Below are positions 1 through 5,289 of a stretch of 8,611 nucleotides of DNA, one piece after another (position 1 is the stretch's first letter; each line of letters begins with the position of its first letter). The position numbers and the translations under genes were made by a program. The notes under the pieces are model-generated. The model saw only the letters and a program-made list of their open reading frames with translations, did not search any database and was not told where the DNA came from. The stretch covers positions 1 through 8,611 of the forward strand of contig JBNJDE010000097.1 in assembly GCA_051744605.1 (NCBI GenBank), written 5' to 3'. This DNA comes from Halanaeroarchaeum sp051744605. Lineage in GTDB: Archaea > Halobacteriota > Halobacteria > Halobacteriales > Halobacteriaceae.

Positions 1-2
1 AA

Positions 3-20
3 ACCGGCCGGCTCGCCGGT
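3..20. repeat. Short inverted repeat at the left edge
   Basis: ACCGGC (3-8) and GCCGGT (15-20) can pair across a six-base loop. It lies upstream of the pcn BoxA and could be the terminator stem of a gene outside the window or simply a GC-rich palindrome. No T-run follows it directly. Confidence 0.3.
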
Positions 21-44
21 CGAGACGGCCCCCGAACGGATGGC

Positions 45-51
45 TTTTTAT
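45..51 (+). promoter_or_regulatory. BoxA (TATA) of pcn
   Basis: TTTTTAT is centred about 30 bases before the pcn ATG at 78. This is the spacing expected for a leaderless or near-leaderless archaeal transcript. The surrounding sequence is GC-rich, so the AT block stands out. Confidence 0.65.
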
Positions 52-77
52 GATGGGTGTGCCTACACGCGAACAAG

Positions 78-821
78 ATGTTTAAGGCCATCGTGAGTGC
101 CGATACGCTCCGGACCACATTGGACTCCGTGAGCGTGCTGGTGGACGAATGCAAGATCCACCTCAACGAAGCGGGACTCGCCATCCGCGCTGTGGATCCG
201 GCGAACGTGGGAATGGTCGACCTCGAACTCGACGCGACGGCGTTCGAGTCCTACGAGGCCGACGGGGGACTCATCGGCGTCAACCTCACCCGTCTCGAGG
301 ACATCGCCGGCATGGCCGACGCGGGCCAGCTGGTCCAGCTCGAACTCGACGAGGAGACCCGCAAACTCCACATCAAGATCGACGGTCTCGAGTACACCCT
401 CGCGCTCATCGACCCCGACTCCATCCGCCAGGAACCCGACCTCCCCGACCTGGACCTCCCCGCGCGGATCGTCATCGAAGGGCGCGATATCGACCGGGCG
501 GTCAGAGCCGCGGACATGGTCTCCGACCACATCGCGCTGGGCGTCGACGCGAGCGAGGAACTGTTCTACGTCGACGCGGAGGGCGATACCGACGACGTCC
601 ACCTCGAACTCGGTCGCGAGGACCTCATCGACCTCGAGTCCGGAGACGCTCACTCCCTTTTCTCCCTCGATTACCTGAAGGACATGAACAAGGCCATCCC
701 GAAGGACGGCGAGGTCGCCGTCGACCTGGGCGAGGAGTTCCCGGTCAAGATGCACTTCGAGATCGCCGAGGGGCTGGGGCAGGTCACGTTCATGCTGGCC
801 CCGCGCATCCAGAGCGACTGA
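78..821 (+). CDS. pcn: DNA polymerase sliding clamp PCNA
   Basis: PCNA forms a ring around DNA that tethers the replicative polymerase, the flap endonuclease FEN1, DNA ligase and other PIP-box proteins. The 247-residue product has the usual archaeal length and resembles haloarchaeal PCNA along its whole length. The N-terminus MFKAIVSADTLR, the segment RAVDPANVGMVDL (residues 37-49), the interdomain connector around residues 112-128 (IDPDSIRQEPDLPDLDL) and the terminal LAPRIQSD are all recognisable. The protein is very acidic, as expected for a salt-in halophile. The frame stays open upstream to a GTG at 57, but the ATG at 78 matches the family N-terminus and lies about 30 bases after a T-rich BoxA, so I start there. 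It is followed by hjc after 49 bases. The identification is very secure. Confidence 0.97.
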   Translation: MFKAIVSADTLRTTLDSVSVLVDECKIHLNEAGLAIRAVDPANVGMVDLELDATAFESYEADGGLIGVNLTRLEDIAGMADAGQLVQLELDEETRKLHIKIDGLEYTLALIDPDSIRQEPDLPDLDLPARIVIEGRDIDRAVRAADMVSDHIALGVDASEELFYVDAEGDTDDVHLELGREDLIDLESGDAHSLFSLDYLKDMNKAIPKDGEVAVDLGEEFPVKMHFEIAEGLGQVTFMLAPRIQSD

Positions 822-841
822 CCGCCGCCAGTCAGCCGACG

Positions 842-845
842 TTAA
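842..845 (+). promoter_or_regulatory. Weak BoxA candidate of hjc
   Basis: TTAA in a GC-rich context is centred about 27 bases before the hjc ATG at 871, in the 49-base gap after pcn. It is a poor TATA match, so hjc may instead be read through from the pcn promoter. Confidence 0.35.
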
Positions 846-870
846 GGGTCTCCGGAACCGAGCAGATGTG

Positions 871-1293
871 ATGAGTGCCAACCGGAAGGGGGACCGCCGC
901 GAACGCGAACTCGTCAACGAACTCGACGAGCACGGCTTCGCCGTGATGCGCGCCCCGGCGAGCGGGTCGGCGACCGCCCGCGAACTCCCCGACGTGCTGG
1001 CCGGCAACGGCGACGACTTCTACGCCATCGAGGCGAAATCCAGTGCCGGCGACCCCATCTACCTCACCGGCGAGGAGGTCGAGGCGCTGGTCTACTTCGC
1101 CCGGAACTTCGGGGCCAAACCCCGCGTCGGCGTGCGATTCGACCGCGAGGCGTGGTACTTCTTCCACCCCGGCGACCTCCACGTCACAGATGGCGGCAAC
1201 TACCGCGTGAAAAAGGAGACCGCGCTCGCGTCGGGCGAGGACCTCCCGTCGCTGGCCGGCGAATCGACCCAGTCCCGTCTCGGCGAGCGGTAA
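871..1293 (+). CDS. hjc: Holliday junction resolvase Hjc
   Basis: Archaeal Hjc is a homodimeric, metal-dependent endonuclease that cuts four-way DNA junctions during recombination and fork repair. The product has 140 residues and a PD-(D/E)XK nuclease fold. By alignment with remembered Pyrococcus Hjc, the catalytic set is E11 in RRERE, D41 in PDVLAGNG, and E54 and K56 in YAIEAK, all present at the right spacing. The block VRFDREAWYFFHPGDL (residues 88-103) and the YRVKKETAL segment near residue 111 are typical of haloarchaeal Hjc. The region after about residue 118 is a polar tail. I chose ATG 871 over GTG 868, one codon upstream, because it gives the standard MSANRKGDRRERELV start and sits about 27 bases after TTAA. 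In Pyrococcus, Hjc is known to interact with PCNA, which fits its position next to pcn. Confidence 0.95.
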   Translation: MSANRKGDRRERELVNELDEHGFAVMRAPASGSATARELPDVLAGNGDDFYAIEAKSSAGDPIYLTGEEVEALVYFARNFGAKPRVGVRFDREAWYFFHPGDLHVTDGGNYRVKKETALASGEDLPSLAGESTQSRLGER

Positions 1294-1308
1294 CCGCGCT
1301 TCGGTGGC

Positions 1309-1313
1309 TTTTT
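1309..1313 (+). promoter_or_regulatory. BoxA of the small membrane protein gene
   Basis: A TTTTT run is centred about 28 bases before ATG 1339. The same run lies 16-20 bases after the hjc stop, so it could also act as the hjc terminator. Archaeal T-runs often serve both roles in tight intergenic gaps. Confidence 0.5.
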
Positions 1314-1338
1314 GCTCGCCCTGACGAAACGGCGGGGT

Positions 1339-1539
1339 ATGAGCGTCGGACGCGACACGATCCGGGAGGCGCTGCTCGCCACCGTCGGGGTCGTCGTCTT
1401 CATCGCATTTCTCGTCGCCGGCGGGAGCATCTCGCCGGACGGAATCGACACGACCGGGGCGTACGTCATCGTGGGTGGCATCGTCGCCTTCATCCTGACG
1501 ATGGCAGTCATCGGCGTCTTCTTCATCGGCGACGACTGA
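1339..1539 (+). CDS. Small two-helix membrane protein, function unknown
   Basis: This 66-residue hydrophobic protein has two predicted membrane helices, about residues 11-29 (ALLATVGVVVFIAFLVAGG) and 41-63 (AYVIVGGIVAFILTMAVIG and onward). They are separated by a short polar loop containing SPDGIDTTG, and the protein ends in an acidic GDD. The N-terminus MSVGRDTIRE is polar. I do not recognise a function. Small two-helix proteins of this type are common in haloarchaeal genomes and are annotated as hypothetical or as domains of unknown function. I start at ATG 1339 rather than the upstream in-frame codon at 1312 because a T5 BoxA lies about 28 bases before it and the upstream extension has no membrane-protein character. 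It follows hjc by 45 bases and converges on priL with 16 bases between stops. Confidence 0.72.
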   Translation: MSVGRDTIREALLATVGVVVFIAFLVAGGSISPDGIDTTGAYVIVGGIVAFILTMAVIGVFFIGDD

Positions 1540-1555
1540 CCGCGGTCGGCCCCGG

Positions 1556-2626
1556 TCACTCCTCGGCCGTGGCGTCGCGTTCTCGCCAGTCGGTCAACTC
1601 CTCGTCGTCGGCGTCGTCGAGTTTGACCTCGTAGTAGGAGAGCGGGTGGGAGATGGCATCGCAGAGGTCGTCGGGGTTGACGCAGTCGTCGTAGGCCTTC
1701 ATCGTGGCACAGGAGGGCGCCGTGTATTCGGTCGGACTCGACTCGCCCCGGATGTGGTCGGTCTGGTACCGGGTCATCTCGCGGCCGAAGCCCGGGTTCA
1801 CCTGGTAGAGATCGACGATCTCCTCGGTCGAGAGACCGATGTTCGCGAGAAAGGAGGTGATGGCGAACCGCGAGTGGTGGGGGAGGTGGTCGCCCCGCTG
1901 GATGCCGTCGAGGAGGTGTTGCATACAGGGCGGGAACAGTTCCGGAACGACGGTGTCGATGTCCCTGGTGAAATCCAGTTCCGACAGCGTCTCCTCGACC
2001 GTCTCGACCTCCCGGTCCAGTTCCGACGCGATGGCGTCGGGGACGGACAGGGGCAGGCCCGCAGCGACGCGCTCCTCGATGGCCCGCTCGAGGATGCGGT
2101 CGAGTTCGGCCGCCTCGAGCGGGACGGTTCCGTCGGCCAGTGCTCGCCCGGTCAACCGCCACTCCTCGCCCCGGAGGGACGCGGCGTACTCGAGGTACGG
2201 GGCCACGTCCATGCGATAGCCATCTTCGACCCGGCGAACGGCGACAGAGAGGTCGAACTCCCGCAGAAGTGCATCCCGCGTGAGGCCACTCGAACCCACG
2301 GAGCGCATCTCCGCGTCGTCGTCGAAGTCGGTCGTAAACCGCTCGAAGGCGGTCGCGGCCTCGGCGCCAGCATAGCGCCGACGCGCGACGTCCGCGTCCA
2401 CGAGCGAGACGAGGACGCGGGCCACCGGATAGGAGAGCAGTTCGACCCGTGTCGAGCGGGCCATCGGTCCCACCTCCCGGTCGGTCAGCGAACGGGTGAC
2501 GCGTTCGACGGCCCGCTCGACGACGTCCTGGTCGGTCGCGACGACGTCGGCGAGGTCCACCCCGGCCTCCTCGACCGCCGTCCTGGCACCGGCGAGGAAC
2601 GGATACCGAGCGTGGCGTGCGTCCAT
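1556..2626 (-). CDS. priL: DNA primase large subunit PriL
   Basis: PriL pairs with the catalytic subunit PriS to make replication primers. Its C-terminal domain holds a [4Fe-4S] cluster needed for primer initiation. The product has 356 residues, within the usual archaeal range. The four cluster ligands are visible: C234 (in FPPCMQHLL), C306 (in APSCATMK), C315 and C322 (in DDCVNPDDLC). The intervening HHSRFAITSFL segment (about 250-260) and the QTDHIRG segment (about 288-294) are characteristic of the domain. The N-terminal domain (about 1-215) is helical and acidic. The open frame continues upstream to 3187, but ATG 2626 gives the typical MDARHARYPFL start and lies about 29 bases from a TTTATT BoxA. 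Its partner PriS is not in the window. It faces pssD across a 90-base divergent gap. Confidence 0.96.
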   Translation of the reverse strand: MDARHARYPFLAGARTAVEEAGVDLADVVATDQDVVERAVERVTRSLTDREVGPMARSTRVELLSYPVARVLVSLVDADVARRRYAGAEAATAFERFTTDFDDDAEMRSVGSSGLTRDALLREFDLSVAVRRVEDGYRMDVAPYLEYAASLRGEEWRLTGRALADGTVPLEAAELDRILERAIEERVAAGLPLSVPDAIASELDREVETVEETLSELDFTRDIDTVVPELFPPCMQHLLDGIQRGDHLPHHSRFAITSFLANIGLSTEEIVDLYQVNPGFGREMTRYQTDHIRGESSPTEYTAPSCATMKAYDDCVNPDDLCDAISHPLSYYEVKLDDADDEELTDWRERDATAEE

Positions 2627-2651
2627 CGGGCGCGGTTTGGGCGCCACCCCG

Positions 2652-2657
2652 AATAAA
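2652..2657 (-). promoter_or_regulatory. BoxA of priL
   Basis: On the minus strand this reads TTTATT, centred about 29 bases upstream of the priL ATG at 2626. It is one of the best TATA matches in the window and supports a leaderless priL transcript. It lies in the 90-base gap shared with divergent pssD, for which I see no comparably good box. Confidence 0.7.
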
Positions 2658-2716
2658 CCCCCCGCTCGTCGTCCCACACCCGAAGGTTCGAGTCGTCGGC
2701 AACCGTACCGACGACC

Positions 2717-3304
2717 ATGCAACTCGCACCCGGGACCTGGCGACTCGCCGGCCCCGCGTTTCTGGCCGCCGTCGTCGTGTTCTTCCTCTCGCCGCTCTGG
2801 AGCGTGGGTGCCGCCGTCCTCGGCCTGCTCATCCTGTGGTTCCACCGCGATCCGGATCGCACCCCACCAGCCAGCGGTATCGTTGCACCGGCAGACGGTC
2901 GCGTCTCGGTACGCAGACGCGAGGACGGCCGGGTACGCGTGGGGGTGTTCATGAACGTCACCGACGTCCACGTGAATCGGGCACCGATCGGGGGCACCCT
3001 CCGGGAGCGGACCCACGTTCCTGGGGCCAATCGGCCGGCGTTCACGAAGGATTCCGACCGGAACGAGCGCCTGCACTTCGCGTTCGACGACGTCCGGGTG
3101 ACCCTCATCGCCGGGTGGTTCGCCCGACGCATCTACCCCCACGTCGACCCCGGCGAGCACGTCGAGCGGGGCGAGCGGATCGGGCACGTCTCCTTCGGCA
3201 GTCGTGCCGACGTCCTCCTCCCCGAGACGGTAACGATGGACGACGTTCAGGTCTCGAAGGGCGATCGAGTTCGGGCGGGCGAGACGGTGCTCGTGGCAGG
3301 CTGA
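2717..3304 (+). CDS. pssD: Archaetidylserine/phosphatidylserine decarboxylase, pyruvoyl type (PssD-like)
   Basis: This enzyme removes CO2 from the serine head group of a membrane lipid to give the ethanolamine form. The 195-residue proenzyme belongs to the short PSD class. Two membrane helices are predicted at about 11-25 and 28-42, followed by WFHRDPDRTPP (41-51), the equivalent of the family FFRDP motif. D60 in APADG and H85 in DVHVNR match the catalytic and self-processing residues. F160-G161-S162 is the likely autocleavage site, where S162 would become the pyruvoyl group. In Haloferax volcanii a homologue called PssD works with PssA in archaeosortase-dependent lipid anchoring of surface proteins. 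Assigning that role here is inference, since neither pssA nor an artA-like gene is in the window. It is divergent from priL and converges on the CBS gene with a 24-base gap. Confidence 0.93.
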   Translation: MQLAPGTWRLAGPAFLAAVVVFFLSPLWSVGAAVLGLLILWFHRDPDRTPPASGIVAPADGRVSVRRREDGRVRVGVFMNVTDVHVNRAPIGGTLRERTHVPGANRPAFTKDSDRNERLHFAFDDVRVTLIAGWFARRIYPHVDPGEHVERGERIGHVSFGSRADVLLPETVTMDDVQVSKGDRVRAGETVLVAG

Positions 3305-3328
3305 TCGACGAACCGCGTCCGGTGTCCG

Positions 3329-3769
3329 TCACTCGTGTCGGTCGGTGTCCTCGAGCGGCCCGGTTCGGTCTCGTTCGAGCCTGGCCGCCTCGGTCGCCAG
3401 GTCGTGCTGGTGATAGACGAAGTCGGTCATGGTAACGACGCCGACGAGTTCGTCGTCCTCGACGACCGGCAATTTCTTGATACCGTGGTCGTGGAGGACC
3501 TCGATCGCCGCCTCGAGCGACGTCTCCGGGTCGACCGTGACCGGATTGACGCTCATCGCCCGCGTCACCGGGATCTCCTCGAAGGGCCGCCCGTAGGTCG
3601 TCCCGACCGCCAGGACGTCCGTCTCGGTGACGATACCGACCGGTTCCGATCCCTCCACGACGATGACGCTGCCCACGCGGTCGTCGAGCATGCGCGTGAC
3701 CGTCTCCTGGAGGGACTTCTCGCGCGTCACCGTCACGAGGTCCGTCGACATGATGGCTCGAACGTCCAT
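3329..3769 (-). CDS. Stand-alone CBS-domain pair protein
   Basis: This 146-residue protein is essentially one Bateman module of two CBS domains, about residues 1-60 and 66-122. Each has the start pattern IMSxDLVTV or AMSVNPVTV and the nucleotide-contact motif G-h-h-T-x-T-D: GIVTETD at 45-51 and GVVTMTD at 110-116. CBS pairs commonly bind AMP, ATP, SAM or related ligands and change the activity of a partner. No enzymatic, DNA-binding or membrane domain is attached, and the last 24 residues are a charged tail. The ligand and partner cannot be read from sequence. It is divergent from rpiA, sharing a 129-base intergenic region with repeats, so co-regulation with rpiA is possible. The ATG at 3769 gives the typical MDVRAIMSTD start. 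Confidence 0.93.
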   Translation of the reverse strand: MDVRAIMSTDLVTVTREKSLQETVTRMLDDRVGSVIVVEGSEPVGIVTETDVLAVGTTYGRPFEEIPVTRAMSVNPVTVDPETSLEAAIEVLHDHGIKKLPVVEDDELVGVVTMTDFVYHQHDLATEAARLERDRTGPLEDTDRHE

Positions 3770-3792
3770 AGCTGGGAGTCGTGTGTCCGTTT

Positions 3793-3800
3793 ACACAAAA
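3793..3800 (-). promoter_or_regulatory. BoxA candidate of the CBS gene
   Basis: On the minus strand this reads TTTTGTGT, centred about 28 bases upstream of ATG 3769. It is a moderate match, and other AT-rich blocks lie farther upstream (GGTTATGAC on the minus strand near 3813-3821), so the exact box is uncertain. Confidence 0.4.
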
Positions 3801-3809
3801 CTTTTTGCG

Positions 3810-3828
3810 ATTGTCATAACCGTACAAT
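3810..3828. repeat. Operator-like inverted repeat ATTGT-N9-ACAAT
   Basis: ATTGT (3810-3814) and ACAAT (3824-3828) form a 19-base dyad in the AT-rich centre of the CBS/rpiA divergent region, just upstream of the candidate CBS BoxA. Its size fits a dimeric winged-helix or Lrp-type regulator, but no regulator is identified. Five-base arms in an AT-rich block can arise by chance. Confidence 0.35.
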
Positions 3829-3834
3829 ATCACA

Positions 3835-3862
3835 GGTCCGACCGGCGGTCCGGTTCCGGACC
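3835..3862. repeat. Strong bulged inverted repeat upstream of rpiA
   Basis: GGTCCGACCGG (3835-3845) can pair with CCGGT (3850-3854) plus CGGACC (3857-3862), giving 11 base pairs with a CGGT loop and a two-base TC bulge at 3855-3856. GGTCCG also recurs directly at 3847-3852. It ends seven bases before the rpiA BoxA. It is probably upstream of the transcript start, so it is more likely a protein-binding site than an RNA hairpin on the rpiA side. Confidence 0.5.
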
Positions 3863-3868
3863 CACGCC

Positions 3869-3873
3869 TTTTT
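3869..3873 (+). promoter_or_regulatory. BoxA candidate of rpiA
   Basis: TTTTT is centred about 28 bases before the rpiA ATG at 3899, matching the spacing seen at other genes here. The T-run lacks the internal A of a consensus TATA box. Confidence 0.5.
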
Positions 3874-3898
3874 CTCCCCATGGGTCCGTGAGACGGGT

Positions 3899-4588
3899 AT
3901 GAAGACCCAGGGCGGGTCGGACGCGGCGAAGCGACGGGCCGGCGAGAGTGCTGCCGATCTGGTCGGTGACGGTGCGGTCGTCGGGCTGGGAACCGGAAGT
4001 ACGGCCGCCTGGGCCATCCGTGCCCTCGGCGACGCGGTCGACGCGGGACTCGACGTTCGCGGTATCCCGACGTCGTACCAGTCGCGCAAACTCGCCATCG
4101 AGGCCGGCATCCCCCTGACCAGTCTGGACGCGGTCGAGGCAATCGACGTGGCCATCGACGGTGCGGACGCGGTCGCCGGACGTGCTCTCTTGAAGGGCGG
4201 GGGCGCGGCCCACGCGCGAGAGAAGATCATCGATTCGGCCGCCGAGCGCTTCGTCGTGGTGGTGGACCACTCGAAGATGGGCGAGACGCTGTCGCGACCC
4301 GTTCCGCTCGAGGTGCTCCCGGACGCCAGACCGGTCGTCGAACGCGCGGTCGCGGACCTGGGCGGCGAACCGACCCTTCGGGACGCGACGGCGAAGGACG
4401 GACCGGTGGTCACCGACAACGGCAACCTCGTGCTGGACTGTTCGTTCGGCGCCATCGAATCGCCAGGCGACCTGGCGGGGGCGCTCTCCGCGCTCCCGGG
4501 GGTCGTCGAGCACGGTCTCTTCGTCGACCTCGTGGACGAGATCCACGTGGGATCGACGGACGGCGTAACGGTCGACCGATTCGACTGA
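3899..4588 (+). CDS. rpiA: Ribose-5-phosphate isomerase A
   Basis: RpiA interconverts ribose 5-phosphate and ribulose 5-phosphate, supplying ribose for nucleotides. The product has 229 residues, near the family norm. The phosphate-binding loop GLGTGST is at 29-35. By comparison with remembered E. coli RpiA, the active-site residues correspond to D87 and D90 (DGAD), K99 (LLKGGG) and E108 (REK). VTDNGNLVLD (171-180) and PGVVEHGLF (200-208) are further family blocks. Where E. coli has Glu directly after DGAD, this protein has Ala-Val, a mild difference outside the core set. The frame is open back to 3335, but ATG 3899 gives the correct N-terminus and follows a T-run BoxA by about 28 bases. Haloarchaea generally lack a complete oxidative pentose phosphate route, so the role is probably ribose supply. 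That is background knowledge and not visible here. Confidence 0.96.
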   Translation: MKTQGGSDAAKRRAGESAADLVGDGAVVGLGTGSTAAWAIRALGDAVDAGLDVRGIPTSYQSRKLAIEAGIPLTSLDAVEAIDVAIDGADAVAGRALLKGGGAAHAREKIIDSAAERFVVVVDHSKMGETLSRPVPLEVLPDARPVVERAVADLGGEPTLRDATAKDGPVVTDNGNLVLDCSFGAIESPGDLAGALSALPGVVEHGLFVDLVDEIHVGSTDGVTVDRFD

Positions 4589-4612
4589 GCGAGCGCTGGC
4601 GGGTTCTGGGTC

Positions 4613-4618
4613 AAAAAA
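4613..4618 (-). terminator. T-run terminator of the DUF1931 gene
   Basis: On the minus strand this is a TTTTTT run starting 20 bases beyond the stop of the 55-residue gene at 4638. It lies between the convergent rpiA and DUF1931 genes. Oligo-T tracts are the usual archaeal termination signal. Confidence 0.5.
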
Positions 4619-4637
4619 CCGGATCAGTGCGTCTGGC

Positions 4638-4805
4638 TTACAGGTCGCGCGGCTGGACGGTCTTGCGACCGTTCTCTTCGGCACGTCGGCCGGCGTCCTC
4701 GAGCAGCGCGTCGACCTTCTCGTCGAGCGCGTCGTAGAAGTCGGATGCGACGTTTTTGTCAGCGAGTGCTTCCTTCACAGCGGCCTTGACGATGAGGTCT
4801 GCCAT
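4638..4805 (-). CDS. DUF1931-family histone-fold-like mini-protein
   Basis: This 55-residue acidic protein (begins MADLIVKAAVKEAL, ends KTVQPRDL) matches what I recall of the small haloarchaeal DUF1931 proteins, which are sometimes labelled NF-YB/HAP5-like. Helix 1 is about residues 3-14 and a long helix 2 is about 20-46. The KTVQPRDL end corresponds to the loop and strand that lead into helix 3 in a histone fold, but the protein stops there, so helix 3 is missing. An Aquifex member of the family (about 170 residues) is known to have a histone-type fold. Here the protein would need a partner or dimer to complete it. Function is unknown, and DNA binding is only inference. A TTATTA BoxA about 28 bases upstream and a T-run after the stop support a real single-gene transcript. 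It converges on rpiA. Confidence 0.85.
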   Translation of the reverse strand: MADLIVKAAVKEALADKNVASDFYDALDEKVDALLEDAGRRAEENGRKTVQPRDL

Positions 4806-4830
4806 ACGAAGACCATTTTTCAGACTACCC

Positions 4831-4836
4831 TAATAA
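4831..4836 (-). promoter_or_regulatory. BoxA of the DUF1931 gene
   Basis: On the minus strand this reads TTATTA, centred about 28 bases upstream of ATG 4805. It is a near-ideal haloarchaeal TATA element in otherwise GC-rich DNA and supports strong leaderless expression. Confidence 0.7.
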
Positions 4837-4940
4837 GAGTTGCCATAATCGGACGCCTTAGCCGCCCTCCGGCCCCCACACGGCACCCACCCCCGAGGGA
4901 TTGCTGTGCTCAGACGCGGGTCACGTCAGTATAGCGACCT

Positions 4941-4947
4941 GTTTTTC
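4941..4947 (+). promoter_or_regulatory. BoxA candidate of the GIY-YIG gene
   Basis: GTTTTTC lies about 59 bases before GTG 5003, predicting a transcript start near 4970 and a leader of about 30 bases. A GGAGGG (4974-4979) in that leader resembles a Shine-Dalgarno site but sits 23 bases from the start, too far for normal use. Apart from the two promoters, the 197-base gap 4806-5002 shows no gene that I can support. Confidence 0.35.
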
Positions 4948-5002
4948 GCCCGTCGCGACCGCGACCGAAACCGGGAGGGTTGCGGGCGACGAACGGGTCG
5001 TC

Positions 5003-5242
5003 GTGCATCACGTGTACGTCCTCGCCTGCGCCGACGACACTCTCTACACCGGGTACACGACCGACGTCGAGCGACGCGTCGCCGAGCACAACGCCGGTAA
5101 CGGTGCGAAATACACGCAGGGCCGGACTCCCGTCGAGGTCGTGCACGTGGAGTCCTTCGAGACGCGGTCGGCAGCGCTATCGCGGGAGTACGCGATCAAA
5201 CAGCTCTCCCGGGCCGAGAAGGAACGTCTCGTCGGCGACTGA
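5003..5242 (+). CDS. GIY-YIG nuclease-family protein (UPF0213/YhbQ-like)
   Basis: This 79-residue protein is a single GIY-YIG domain. The motif pair appears as VYVLACADDTLYTGYTTD (residues 4-21), the first half as VYVL and the second as LYTGYTTD. It is followed by VERRVAEHNAGNGAKYT (22-38), which carries the family arginine and histidine, and by REYAIKQLSRAEKERL (61-76) with the conserved glutamate and lysine-rich helix. This is the short bacterial YhbQ/UPF0213 type, found also in haloarchaea, and similar proteins have been linked to DNA damage processing. Specificity here is unknown. The frame is open to a TTG at 4901, but the added residues show no family similarity. GTG 5003 gives MHHVYVL, in line with relatives; GTG 5012 is the alternative. 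pgm follows after 47 bases and has its own BoxA. Confidence 0.9.
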   Translation: MHHVYVLACADDTLYTGYTTDVERRVAEHNAGNGAKYTQGRTPVEVVHVESFETRSAALSREYAIKQLSRAEKERLVGD

Positions 5243-5260
5243 GGGGACCGACCGGTGCCG

Positions 5261-5266
5261 TTTTGT
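5261..5266 (+). promoter_or_regulatory. BoxA candidate of the phosphohexomutase gene
   Basis: TTTTGT is centred about 27 bases before ATG 5290, in the short gap after the GIY-YIG gene. It suggests the mutase has its own leaderless transcript. Confidence 0.45.
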
Positions 5267-5289
5267 CGGACCGCGTACATGGTGGCCGC

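Noticed and set aside
63..1007. 314-codon minus-strand frame antisense to pcn and hjc
   Set aside because: It is antisense to clear PCNA and Hjc coding sequence and shows no domain. Acidic codons read in reverse give a plausible-looking but meaningless protein.
1200..2729. Long open frame on the minus strand (509 codons) over hjc end, the small gene and priL
   Set aside because: It is an off-frame shadow of priL and its neighbours. The translation is rich in Arg, Pro and Gly, typical of out-of-frame reading in GC-rich DNA, with no domain.
3105..4142. 345-codon minus-strand frame spanning pssD, the CBS gene and rpiA
   Set aside because: It crosses three recognised genes in the wrong frame and is dominated by Arg/Pro/Gly. 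The real minus-strand gene here is the CBS protein in another frame.
4806..5002. Possible small RNA or extra gene in the largest intergenic gap
   Set aside because: Apart from the DUF1931 BoxA and a T-rich box for the GIY-YIG gene, I see no open frame with coding character, no tRNA-like fold and no strong hairpin followed by a T-run.
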